The position numbers and the translations under genes are program-made. A DNA stretch of 32,704 bases from Deltaproteobacteria bacterium (GTDB taxonomy: Bacteria; Desulfobacterota; SM23-61): the NCBI GenBank assembly GCA_026388915.1, contig JAPLIW010000750.1, forward strand, positions 1 to 32,704. Reading direction: 5' to 3'. This document shows positions 1 to 7,835 of this stretch, in pieces; the first letter of the stretch is position 1; the number at the start of each line of letters is the position of its first letter. Below the pieces are notes generated by a model. The model was given only the letters and a program-made list of their open reading frames with translations, was not told the DNA's origin and did not search any database.

Positions 1-204
1 CTTGCCCTCCAGGAAGCATCGGCAACTCTCCTGTTGGTCATTCCCGGAAGGGAGATGATGACCGGGGGGATCTTCAATTTCTACATCGGGGGCTCGGTGA
101 ACGAAGCGGCGGCCCTCGGCTTAATCCTGATCATCCTCGGCGCTTTTTGTCTGTGGCTGATCAACCGGCTGGCCGGCTCGCGCATGGGGGGGGTCTTTGG
201 GTAA
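1..204 (+). CDS. ABC transporter inner-membrane permease, C-terminal fragment (FbpB/ThiP-like)
   Basis: The reading frame is open from the first base of the window to a TAA at 202-204, giving the last 67 residues of a protein whose start lies outside. The fragment begins with a stretch resembling the E-x-S-A-T-L-L-L region near the end of binding-protein-dependent permeases. It then has an E-A-A-A-L-G-L segment leading into a final hydrophobic helix (about residues 40-57) and a short Arg-containing tail. This is typical of two-domain permeases for ferric iron, thiamine or polyamine-type substrates, but the substrate cannot be told from the tail. The rest of the transporter should lie to the left. 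The family call is inference from a short fragment. Confidence 0.6.
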   Translation, partial: LALQEASATLLLVIPGREMMTGGIFNFYIGGSVNEAAALGLILIILGAFCLWLINRLAGSRMGGVFG

Positions 205-205
205 T

Positions 206-233
206 GCGGAATGGCGAATGTGGAATGCGGAAC
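206..233. repeat. Degenerate 7-bp tandem repeat (GCGGAAT type)
   Basis: Four consecutive 7-bp units are seen directly: GCGGAAT, GGCGAAT, GTGGAAT and GCGGAAC. The array begins two bases after the stop codon of the permease. Fragments of the same flavour (TTCGGAAT) occur in the spacers near 5208, 5285 and 10908, so this may be a decayed dispersed family. The function is unknown. Confidence 0.6.
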
Positions 234-240
234 AGGTATT

Positions 241-486
241 GGACACGGATGAACACGGATCAACACGGATAATCAAGATTTTAAGGAGAATTTTAATCTT
301 CGTTTTTCTGCGTTGATTTTTGTTCTATACTGTCTTATGGAGCGGATAATAATTTTTGAAATTGAGGAGCAGGGAGTTTTGAAGGTTCAAAAGAATAATC
401 CGTGTTCATCCGCGTCCCATTAGGGCTTTGGACTTCACGTTTTTTGCGAATAAAAAACCTGTGTTTATCTGTGTTCATCTGTGTCC
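241..486. repeat. Inverted-arm repeat element, copy A (10-bp units ACACGGAT/ACACAGAT)
   Basis: The left arm at 241-270 has three 10-bp units (GGACACGGAT, GAACACGGAT, CAACACGGAT). The right arm in inverted orientation has two units at 398-417. A second, better-kept right arm at 457-486 has three units of the ATCTGTGTTC type. The core between the arms is AT-rich and has no convincing gene. The second right arm ends 6 bp before the ATG of the argH-like gene. The same family recurs at 22848-22957 and 24935-25109. Copy A may be a composite of two insertions, because it has two right arms and one left arm. Confidence 0.8.
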
Positions 487-492
487 CAATCT

Positions 493-1840
493 ATGAAGAC
501 GAATAAACTTTGGGGAAAGAGGTTTGAAAAACAGCCGTCGACTCTGGCTGAAGCCTTTACTTCAGGCAGAGACGTTCGTGGGACACCCCCGGCGGATGAA
601 CGGCTGATCCCCTACGACCTATGGGGGAGCCGGGCTCATGTGGTCATTGGGAATCGAGGTGGGGGGGAAACTGCACACCGCCCGGAGCCGAAACGATCAG
701 GTAGCCCTGGACATGCGTCTGTACCTGAGGGAGTGCGCTCTCGACTTTATTTCCAGCCTTTCTTCCCTGAACCGTACACTCATTCGCCAGGCTCGAAAAC
801 ATCGGGAGGTCATCACCCCCGGATACACCCACCACCAACTTGCCCAGGTAACCACCCTGGGGCATATCTGGCTTTCTTTCGCCGAAGCCTTCTCCCGGGA
901 TGTGCGGCGATTTCAGGACTGGTACAACCGGTTTAATGAGAGCCCGCTGGGATCCATGACCGGATACGGAACCAGTTTTCCCATTGATCGCCATCTTTCC
1001 TCGAAACTCCTGGGATTTGACCGACCCTGCTCCAATTCCCTTGACCCCCTCCAGAACCGCTGGGAGGCCGAAGGAGAGCTGGGCTTTGCGGTTTCCGCCA
1101 TGATGAACCACCTGAGTTCCATGGCTCAGACCCTCATCCTTTTCAGTACCGGCGAATTCGGCCTGATCAAACTGGACGATGCCTACAGCACGGGAAGCTC
1201 CATGATGCCCCAGAAGCGCAACCCCGATCCGCTGGAGGTGATAAAGGCCAAGACTGCGGTAGCTCACGGGCTCCTGGCATCTCTCCTTTCCATCGGCAGA
1301 GCGCTCTTTTTGGGATACAACCGGGACACCCAGTGGACAAAGTACCTAGTCATGGACCTCGTGGATGAATGCCTTTCCGCCATCCCGCTCATGGGGGAAA
1401 TAGTCTCTTCGCTCAAGATAAACCGGAAAGAAATGGAGGCCCGAAGCCAAGCCGGGTTTATTACCGCCCCTGAGCTCGTGGAGCAGATGGTTCGAGAGTT
1501 TAAGATTTCCTTCCGGCAGGCCAAAGGGGCCGCGGAGAGGGCGGTCCGATACGCGGAGAAAGAGGGCGCAGAAGAAATCACCCTTCCTGTGCTGCGGCGG
1601 GCGTTGCAGGAAGAAGGATTAAAAATCAGAATGACCGGGGCCTTTTTGCATAAGGCTCAAGAAGCGCGGGTCTTCATTGCCCAAAGAGCCGCGGCCGGCG
1701 GCCCTTCGCCCCAGTCCTTGGATAAGAATATTTCCAGCCTGAAACAAACCCTCCAGGAATTCCACCGCTGGCTCAAGCAGAAAAACACGCGGCAATCCCT
1801 CGCAAGAACAAAGCTGGCCCGGATGGAACGGGCCATTTAG
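493..1840 (+). pseudogene. argH: Argininosuccinate lyase-like gene, disrupted by an internal deletion and frameshift
   Basis: The frame starting at ATG 493 gives an ArgH-type N-terminus (L-W-G-K-R-F, then D-L-W-G-S-R-A-H). Near 640-660 homology moves to another frame, which reads G-G-K-L-H-T-A-R-S-R-N-D-Q and runs to the stop at 1838-1840. Intact ArgH has roughly 50-60 residues between these blocks, including a conserved E-D-I-H region, so DNA seems to be missing as well as frame. The downstream part keeps the G-Y-T-H histidine and the G-S-S-M-M-P-Q-K-R-N-P catalytic serine loop. The C-terminal third is unlike housekeeping ArgH, so this is probably a divergent paralogue. The family catalyses reversible cleavage of argininosuccinate to arginine and fumarate in the cytoplasm. 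No clear ribosome-binding site precedes ATG 493, and the repeat arm ends at 486. Either a real lesion or an assembly deletion would explain it. Confidence 0.75.
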
Positions 1841-1884
1841 AGGGAAGACTTCACCCCTTCATCCATGGAAAAACCAACCCCCAC

Positions 1885-3402
1885 TTAATTCGCTTTTCCG
1901 TGCTCCGCTTTGACCTTCTCGCGGTCTACCGAACCATCCTGGGTCTTGGGAAGGACGGGGACGAAGTCCACATACTTCGGCTTTTTATAACGGGCAATCC
2001 TGGAGGCCACGAAATCGATCAATCCCTGCTGGGTCAGGGAACTGCCGGGTTTTCTCACGCAGACAGCCTTGATCGCTTCTCCCCACTCTTTGTCCCGCAC
2101 GCCGATGACCGACACAGCGGCAACTTCCGGATGCTCCAAAATTACTTTTTCCACTTCGGCGGGGTATACATTTTCTCCCCCGGGCTTGATCAATTCCTTT
2201 TCCGCCTTCCGTTTCACATACCAGAGATATCCGTTCTCATCGAGGCGTCCGATATCCCCCGTGTGGTGCCACCCTTCACGGAAGGTGTAGCGGGTGTCCG
2301 CTTCCAGCTTCCAGTACCCCAAAAAAACCAGGGGGCCCCGAACGCAAATCTCTCCCGGTGTTCCCGCCGGCACTTCGCGTTCATGATCATCGACCAGTTT
2401 GATTTTTGCCAGAGGCCCTTCTTTGCCCGCGGAACCCGGTCTTTCGGTGTAGGCGCAAACCGTGACCATGCCGGTGGTTTCCGATTGCCCAAAGCCAATC
2501 CAGAATTCAACGTTGGCTTTTTTCTTGAATTTTTCAATGTTCGAAGGGTGATCGATTCCGCCCACGTGTTTCAAAGAGGAAACGTCGGAATTCTTGCTCT
2601 CCAATTTTTCCAGGAGCATTCCCAGCATGGGTGGGAATTCGCCGAGGCAAGTGATTTTTTCTTTTTCGATCGACTGCAGGGCAAGTTCAGGATCAAATTT
2701 GGTCATGAGGACATTCTTTCCCCCGGCGTGCATGACCGCGAAGGAGAGAGCCAGGTCGGCAATGTGAAAGAGGGGCAGCATATGAAGGTAGCTGTCATCT
2801 TCCCGCAAACCCATGGTGACCATGTGCTGCAGGTTTCCGGCAATGATGTTCCCGTGGGAAAGCGTGGCCCCCCTCGGTTTTCCGGCCACCGCCGCGGTGT
2901 GGATGATCAAATAGGGATCGCTCGCCAGAATATCTACTTCCTTAGCTTTTCCCCCTTCTTTCATCAAAGGGTTGAAGGCTTCATAATCAGCTTCCGCCGA
3001 TCCAAGGGCATAAAATTTTTTTATGAATCCCAGCTTGGGCATTAAATCCCGGATTGTGGTTTTATAATCCGGCCCCACAAAAAGAAAGCGGGGCTGCCCG
3101 TCGGTGAGGATGTATTCCACCTCCGGCGCGGAGAGGCGCCAGTTGATGGGGAGCATAATGGCCCCCAACCTGGCGGCGGCTCCGTAAAGGAGGACGAATT
3201 CATAACAATTCTGGGATAATATTCCTATCCGGTCTCCTTTATTAAGGCCGGCCTTCTCCAAAGAATATGATAATTTATTGATGTCATTGAAAAAATCAAG
3301 GAAGGTAATTCGGCGTTGGTCAGTGATCCAAGCTTCCCGGCGGGCAAAGATGCGAGCATTGCGGGCGATCAGGTCGTAGACGGTGAAATCTTGAAGCCCC
3401 AT
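1885..3402 (-). CDS. AMP-dependent acyl-CoA synthetase/ligase family protein
   Basis: A 505-residue member of the adenylate-forming family, which activates carboxylic acids with ATP and then transfers the acyl group to CoA. Visible motifs are a degenerate P-loop at about 169-183 (H-T-A-A-V-A-G-K-P-R-G), F-G-Q-S-E-T-T-G at 304-311, W-H-H-T-G-D-I-G at 378-385 and P-G-G-E-N-V-Y-P-A-E-V-E at 407-418. Two core positions depart from the textbook enzyme. The P-loop lacks the usual T-S-G-T-T-G run, and the C-terminal A10 motif reads P-K-T-Q-D-G-S-V-D-R, with serine where the catalytic lysine normally sits. I recall related sequences with this tail in other proteobacteria, so it may be a recognised subgroup and not a decayed gene. 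A G-rich run just upstream of ATG 3402 can serve as ribosome-binding site. The substrate is unknown. It lies 46 bp downstream of the lipoprotein gene on the same strand. Confidence 0.85.
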   Translation of the reverse strand: MGLQDFTVYDLIARNARIFARREAWITDQRRITFLDFFNDINKLSYSLEKAGLNKGDRIGILSQNCYEFVLLYGAAARLGAIMLPINWRLSAPEVEYILTDGQPRFLFVGPDYKTTIRDLMPKLGFIKKFYALGSAEADYEAFNPLMKEGGKAKEVDILASDPYLIIHTAAVAGKPRGATLSHGNIIAGNLQHMVTMGLREDDSYLHMLPLFHIADLALSFAVMHAGGKNVLMTKFDPELALQSIEKEKITCLGEFPPMLGMLLEKLESKNSDVSSLKHVGGIDHPSNIEKFKKKANVEFWIGFGQSETTGMVTVCAYTERPGSAGKEGPLAKIKLVDDHEREVPAGTPGEICVRGPLVFLGYWKLEADTRYTFREGWHHTGDIGRLDENGYLWYVKRKAEKELIKPGGENVYPAEVEKVILEHPEVAAVSVIGVRDKEWGEAIKAVCVRKPGSSLTQQGLIDFVASRIARYKKPKYVDFVPVLPKTQDGSVDREKVKAEHGKAN

Positions 3403-3448
3403 AGTCCCCCCCTATTCTTGCGATTTGATTCCGTCCCTGAGGAAGATC

Positions 3449-4849
3449 CTATTTTCCGCTATTTCTAATGAATTCCCATTCTTTAACCACCCCGTTTTCG
3501 AAATAGACATAAGATTTGGGAAAGGGAGGCTCTCCGTATACCCACTGCTCGTGAACACCGACCAGCGTACGGGTGGTATTCACATGATCGGGCCGCCCCC
3601 AGGAAAGAACCACCTGCTCACGGGTAAAACCCTGACGGATATATCCTTTCAGGATATCTTCCTGGGTAGGCAGGGGCCACATGGTCTTGGACAGGTCTTT
3701 CAGAAGAGTCCTCATCTCATCTTTGTTTTTTGTGCTCCGGCGGATTCCATCTGCTTCTTCCACCCATCCAAAAATCTCCTCCCGGATGGTGGTATTCATC
3801 CCGTAGGTTACTTCATAAAAGGTAAGCTTCAGGGGGGTGACAGATGCCTTCCCAGTGAACTGAACATCTTCCGGCTTAATCTTTAAAGGCTTGACATTAT
3901 TAATATTTCCGATATCTCCCGGATAAACCCAAGCCAGTAATTTGTTTCTTACCCAAAAGGGTTTTTCCTCCGGGGACCAGCCGACCTTTTTCCCCCTCTC
4001 CGATATCACCCGCTCGCCTACAAAAACCTGGAACCATCTGTTTCCGGATTCATTGTTTTTTGCATTGATGACGTCGAAAATGTCATATTTGATAGCCCGG
4101 GCGATGGCCTTGGAGTTTTCTCGGGGCTCTTCTGAAATCCGGGCCTCTTTCATGACCATAAAAACGCCGCTTTCCGTAACCTTGGGTAGCAGAGTGGGAG
4201 GAGGAGGAAGGGGTGATGAGTCTTCTTTTTGCCCTGTTTTATAGTATCGTATTTTTCGCTCTTCTTCGGAAAATTTACGCTGCTCTTCGGCAATTCTTCT
4301 CTGGCGCTCCTCCTCGACTCGTCTCTTTTCCTGCTCAATCCGACGTTGTTTTTCCGCCTCCAGCCTTTTCTTTTCGGCAATCTCCGCCAGGATCAGGTCT
4401 TTTTGAGACCGGGCGCTCCTTAATTCTCTCTCCAGCTGCATCCTTTCCCGAACCAGGCGGCTCTTGTATTCTTCTACCCGGGAATGTTCCTCCCATACCT
4501 TTCTTTCAATACATGCCCAGATGCGCCTGCGATCATCGCCCGACAGTTTCTTTTCCACCGGAGTATCGAGAATCGTTTGAATGCTTACCAGGACAGGATT
4601 CTTCTGCGGTTCTTCCACAAAATTCAAAACTCTGTTTTCACAGAGGTAGATAAGCCGGAAAGAGTATCCTTCGTCAAGAAGGAGAGAGTAATCGCTCTTT
4701 CCCTCCCGGGCAAAGACTTCCTGAATAACCGCGGGGGGCTCAACCAAGTCTCTGACCAGAATGCTGCTTTTGGGTTGCGATGCGCAGGAGATCGAGAAAA
4801 GAAAAAAAGACAGCAGCGAGAGGAGATAAAACCCATCCCGCAAGCTCAT
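3449..4849 (-). CDS. Putative lipoprotein with coiled coil, SH3-like and SmpA/BamE-like segments
   Basis: I place the start at the ATG at 4847-4849 (466 residues) because it puts a signal peptide at the N-terminus: M-S-L-R, a hydrophobic stretch, then S-I-S-C with Cys22 as the likely lipidated residue. The frame is open upstream to 5008, but that extension carries no signal. Residues about 123-203 are an E/R/K/Q-rich predicted coiled coil, followed by a proline run. About 224-309 resembles a bacterial SH3-like fold (A-R-I-S-E-E-P, W-F-Q-V, G-W-S, W-V). About 397-459 resembles SmpA/OmlA-type small lipoprotein domains (G-F-T-R-E-Q-V, G-R-P-D, H-E-Q-W-V-Y, Y-V-Y-F-E-N-G). Together these suggest a cell-envelope protein facing the periplasm. 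The specific function is unknown, and domain calls are by eye. Confidence 0.75.
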   Translation of the reverse strand: MSLRDGFYLLSLLSFFLFSISCASQPKSSILVRDLVEPPAVIQEVFAREGKSDYSLLLDEGYSFRLIYLCENRVLNFVEEPQKNPVLVSIQTILDTPVEKKLSGDDRRRIWACIERKVWEEHSRVEEYKSRLVRERMQLERELRSARSQKDLILAEIAEKKRLEAEKQRRIEQEKRRVEEERQRRIAEEQRKFSEEERKIRYYKTGQKEDSSPLPPPPTLLPKVTESGVFMVMKEARISEEPRENSKAIARAIKYDIFDVINAKNNESGNRWFQVFVGERVISERGKKVGWSPEEKPFWVRNKLLAWVYPGDIGNINNVKPLKIKPEDVQFTGKASVTPLKLTFYEVTYGMNTTIREEIFGWVEEADGIRRSTKNKDEMRTLLKDLSKTMWPLPTQEDILKGYIRQGFTREQVVLSWGRPDHVNTTRTLVGVHEQWVYGEPPFPKSYVYFENGVVKEWEFIRNSGK

Positions 4850-5103
4850 CGATTGGGGGCCTTTAATGCCTTCTTTTGGGGTTTCCCTACCCATGGCTTG
4901 GGGCGATGAGTAATACGTTTGCCCAACTTTTGATTTAGAAATCGAATCCCTTTTTTCATCGAAGGAAATGGAAATGGAGGACACTCTCCCCCTGTATACC
5001 AAATCCATGGAGAAAAGTCAATCATTCCCCGTCTCTTGCCCCCCCTCACTTTTCGCCAAGTAGGCAGAAAATGGATTGAATTTCAGGCGGTGCCCGGCCC
5101 GGA

Positions 5104-5124
5104 AATCCCGCCTCTGGCGGGATT
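5104..5124. repeat. Perfect short hairpin in spacer
   Basis: AATCCCGCC at 5104-5112 pairs exactly with GGCGGGATT at 5116-5124 around a 3-base loop (TCT). No T-run follows, so it does not look like an intrinsic terminator on the plus strand. The role is unknown. Confidence 0.65.
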
Positions 5125-5222
5125 GTGCGGGAAAAGCATCGGCGGGAAAATAATTCTAGCCGGAGATCCCCCCGTGCTTCCGCAGAATGGCAGGCCCATC
5201 GGACAATGCAAATTCGGAATGC

Positions 5223-5248
5223 GCCCTGAACCATGTAAGGTTCAGGGC
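5223..5248. repeat. Perfect 10-bp stem hairpin in spacer
   Basis: GCCCTGAACC at 5223-5232 pairs exactly with GGTTCAGGGC at 5239-5248 around a 6-base loop. A weaker stem (CCCTGC with GCAGGG) follows within about 30 bp. No adjacent T-run is seen on either strand. It could be part of a structured RNA, a protein-binding site or a decayed repeat. Confidence 0.65.
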
Positions 5249-5605
5249 CATGCCCTGCACTGATTATATAGGGCAGGGGGGATTTCGGAATTAATTCTTT
5301 TCCAATCCTCAATCACGCCTTCCGCCTCTACCGATGAAAGCAATACCGCCTTATCATGCCAAGAAGCGCAGCCTTGCACCCAGGTCAGAAAATTAATCTA
5401 AGTTTATGATTTTTGTATGAATTTTGAAAAACAAAATGAAAAAACACCCGTTTTTGGAAAAAGCCTCTTGCTCCAAGGAAGATACAAGAACAATAAGCGG
5501 GCTCGAAGGAAGGGCCTTTCGGAACGACTGGAAAACAGAACCCGTAATTCATTCAATTTGTTAGAAAACGGGATCGGATCTAGGTTTATATACAAAAAAG
5601 AATGG

Positions 5606-5634
5606 TTGACAAAATTTAATCCCGGTGATATTAA
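5606..5634 (+). promoter_or_regulatory. Sigma-70-type promoter for mnmG
   Basis: TTGACA at 5606-5611 is a perfect -35 box. After exactly 17 bp comes TATTAA at 5629-5634, preceded by TGA in the extended -10 position. The predicted transcript would start near 5641 and run about 85 nt before the mnmG start codon, with a parS site inside that leader. Confidence 0.7.
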
Positions 5635-5677
5635 AAAGTATATTATTTTTGGCATGTTAGATAGAATTTATACCCTA

Positions 5678-5693
5678 TGTTCCACGTGAAACA
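5678..5693. promoter_or_regulatory. parS: parS centromere site 1
   Basis: TGTTCCACGTGAAACA differs at one base from the widely conserved parS palindrome TGTTTCACGTGAAACA. ParB binds such sites, spreads, and organises the origin-proximal chromosome for segregation by ParA. Here it lies in the mnmG leader, 47 bp upstream of the mnmG start codon. A second site lies at 8499-8514 and parA-parB follow, which strongly supports the call. Confidence 0.95.
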
Positions 5694-5724
5694 TCTTTGC
5701 CCTTATACTTTTTAGGGAGAATTC

Positions 5725-7617
5725 TTGGACACTTATCCTACCCAATATGGGGTCATCATAATCGGAGCCGGCCATGCCGGGTGCGAAGCAGCGCTGGCCT
5801 GTTCCCGGATGGGCCATTCCACCCTGCTCCTTACCATCAGCCTGGAGGCGGTGGCCCGGATGTCCTGCAACCCGGCTGTCGGGGGATTGGCCAAAGGACA
5901 ACTGGTGAAGGAGATCGATGCTCTGGGTGGGGAGATGGGAAAAAATACGGATGAGACCGGAATCCAGTTCCGCCGGTTGAATACCAAAAAAGGGCCGGCA
6001 GTCCGGTCTTCCAGAGCCCAATCGGACATGCATCTTTATCACCTGCGAATGAAGAGGGTGCTGGAGCGCCAGAAGAATCTTTTCCTGCGGCAGGCCCTGG
6101 TGGATGATCTCTTTATTCACGACGGAAGGGTGGAAGGAGTCGTTACCAACGTGGGAGAGAGGTTTCTGTCCAAAGCGGTAGTCATAACCACCGGGACCTT
6201 TCTCCGCGGGCTCGTCCATATCGGCTTGAAGAATTTCCCCGCAGGAAGAATGGGGGACCTCCCTTCCATCAAATTGTCCGAAGGTCTCATGAAACTGGGG
6301 TTCACTCTGGGACGCCTCAAAACCGGCACCTGCCCCCGGCTGGATGGAAGGAGCATAGACTTTTCCGGGCTTCAGGAACAGCAGGGTGATCATCCACCCA
6401 GGCCTTTCTCCTTCAGCAACCAGACGGTTCCTCTGCGGCAGGTCCCCTGCCACATTACTTATACCAACTCCCGAACGCATGAAATCATCCGCTCCGGTCT
6501 GGACCGCTCCCCCCTCTATTCCGGGGTGATTAAGGGGACTGGAGCCAGATACTGCCCTTCCATCGAAGATAAAACCGTCCGCTTCGCGGAGAAGGATCAA
6601 CACCAGATTTTTCTGGAACCCATGGGATTGGATACCCTGGAGGTCTATCCCAACGGGCTGGCCACCAGCCTTCCCATGGACATTCAGGTGCGAATGCTCC
6701 GTTCCATCCCCGGCCTGGAGAGGGCTGAGGTTGTCCGCCCCGGGTATGCCATCGAATATGACTATGCCGATCCGGTCCAACTGAAGCCTTCGCTGGAAAC
6801 CAAACTCGTGGAGAATCTCTTCTTCGCCGGACAGATCAATGGCACCTCCGGATACGAAGAAGCGGCCGCTCAGGGGCTGATGGCCGGCATCAACGCGGTC
6901 CTGAAAATCCGGGGGGAAGACCCTTTTATCCTGAGAAGGGATGAGGCTTATGTCGGGGTGCTCATCGATGACCTGGTAACCAAGGGGACGAAAGAACCCT
7001 ACCGGATGTTTACCTCCCGCGCGGAATATCGTTTGTTATTGCGGGAAGACAATGCCGATCTGCGATTAAGAGAGAAGGGCAGGTCTCTGGGACTGGTAAA
7101 TGACCAAGATTATCATGGATTTATCAAAAAAAAGGGCAGCATACAAGCAGAGCTGGAGAGGCTGGGGAAAATCATCCTATACCCGACTCCCGGGGAGCAT
7201 GACCGGATGAAAGCCATGGTGACCGCCCCGATTAAGAACCCTATGGCTTTGACGGAGCTTCTCCGCCGCCCGGAAATCTCCTTCAGGGATTTGGCAAAGT
7301 TTGATCCGGAATGCGCCTGCACGGCGGAAGAAGTATCCGAGCAGGTGGAGATTCAGGTTAAATACGCGGGTTATATCCAGAGGCAGGAAGAGCAGGTGGC
7401 ACGGCTCAAAAAGCTGGAAGAAATGAGGCTTCCACCAAGGATGGACTATTACTCTATCCCGGGCCTTTCGACCGAAGTGAGAGAAAAATTGAACAGGGTC
7501 AGGTCGCTATCCATCGGACAGGCTTCACGAATATCCGGTATTACGCCCGCCGCCCTCTCAATTCTGATGGTCTATTTAAAGAAGGAGTCGGAAATGAAGG
7601 AAGGAGCCCAGACGTAG
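5725..7617 (+). CDS. mnmG: tRNA uridine-5-carboxymethylaminomethyl modification enzyme MnmG (GidA)
   Basis: This FAD-dependent enzyme works with MnmE to add the carboxymethylaminomethyl group to wobble uridine U34 of certain tRNAs. The protein is 630 residues, the usual length. It opens with the FAD-binding G-A-G-H-A-G at 14-19. Family-typical N-P-A-V-G-G-L-A-K-G and R-R-L-N-T-K-K-G-P-A-V-R blocks follow, and the C-terminus ends with G-Q-A-S-R-I-S-G-I-T-P-A-A. The start is TTG 5725, with an AGGGAG ribosome-binding site about 6 bp upstream and a good promoter at 5606-5634. The partner mnmE is not in the window. Location beside rsmG and parAB is the classic origin-proximal arrangement. Confidence 0.97.
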   Translation: MDTYPTQYGVIIIGAGHAGCEAALACSRMGHSTLLLTISLEAVARMSCNPAVGGLAKGQLVKEIDALGGEMGKNTDETGIQFRRLNTKKGPAVRSSRAQSDMHLYHLRMKRVLERQKNLFLRQALVDDLFIHDGRVEGVVTNVGERFLSKAVVITTGTFLRGLVHIGLKNFPAGRMGDLPSIKLSEGLMKLGFTLGRLKTGTCPRLDGRSIDFSGLQEQQGDHPPRPFSFSNQTVPLRQVPCHITYTNSRTHEIIRSGLDRSPLYSGVIKGTGARYCPSIEDKTVRFAEKDQHQIFLEPMGLDTLEVYPNGLATSLPMDIQVRMLRSIPGLERAEVVRPGYAIEYDYADPVQLKPSLETKLVENLFFAGQINGTSGYEEAAAQGLMAGINAVLKIRGEDPFILRRDEAYVGVLIDDLVTKGTKEPYRMFTSRAEYRLLLREDNADLRLREKGRSLGLVNDQDYHGFIKKKGSIQAELERLGKIILYPTPGEHDRMKAMVTAPIKNPMALTELLRRPEISFRDLAKFDPECACTAEEVSEQVEIQVKYAGYIQRQEEQVARLKKLEEMRLPPRMDYYSIPGLSTEVREKLNRVRSLSIGQASRISGITPAALSILMVYLKKESEMKEGAQT

Positions 7618-7835
7618 AAATCGTTTCTTTTTTTAATAGTTGCCTTACGTAAGTCCCTGGCTCTGCCGGGCACAGAGTTTCACATTTCGGGCAGGCTTGA
7701 GTCGTGGCCGGGGCGCAAGGGCCTTGTGCTCAAAAAGCCTCAGGTGGCTCCTCGACTGAATCCGCTTTGAACGGTTCACGTTTTCAAGGCCCCGGCTCTG
7801 CCAGAGGCCATGACTTGATTTCAAAGGGCTAAATC
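7618..7835. other. Intergenic stretch mnmG-rsmG with nested inverted repeats
   Basis: No gene is seen. Several complementary segments occur: CTCTG/CAGAG around 7663-7679, a CAAGGGCCTTG self-complementary stretch at 7716-7726, and a longer imperfect pairing between about 7700-7714 and 7789-7815. GGCTCTGCC occurs twice as a direct repeat, near 7659 and 7794. These could fold as RNA in a mnmG-rsmG transcript. I do not recognise a known RNA family, and the pairing was judged by eye. Confidence 0.4.

Larger units (their letters stand above)
4850..5605. other. Gene-poor spacer between lipoprotein gene and mnmG
   Basis: No convincing gene is seen in this stretch. The left half is GC-rich and holds several short perfect hairpins (listed separately at 5104-5124 and 5223-5248). 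The right half, from about 5395, is AT-rich and leads into the mnmG promoter and a parS site. Because mnmG and parAB usually sit near the chromosomal origin, I looked for DnaA boxes of the form TTATNCACA on both strands and saw none. The spacer must also contain the promoter of the minus-strand lipoprotein gene, which I could not locate. Confidence 0.6.

Noticed and set aside
5417..5689. Open frame for a 90-residue lysine-rich protein before mnmG
   Set aside because: It covers the AT-rich spacer, the mnmG promoter and most of a parS site, has no recognisable family feature, and its composition follows local AT bias.
4850..5724. Chromosomal origin oriC in the spacer before mnmG
   Set aside because: The gene context and AT-rich part are suggestive, but I found no DnaA boxes on either strand and no dnaA gene, so I do not call it.
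5668..6780. 370-codon open frame antisense to mnmG
   Set aside because: Shadow of mnmG, and its start would overlap the parS site and leader.
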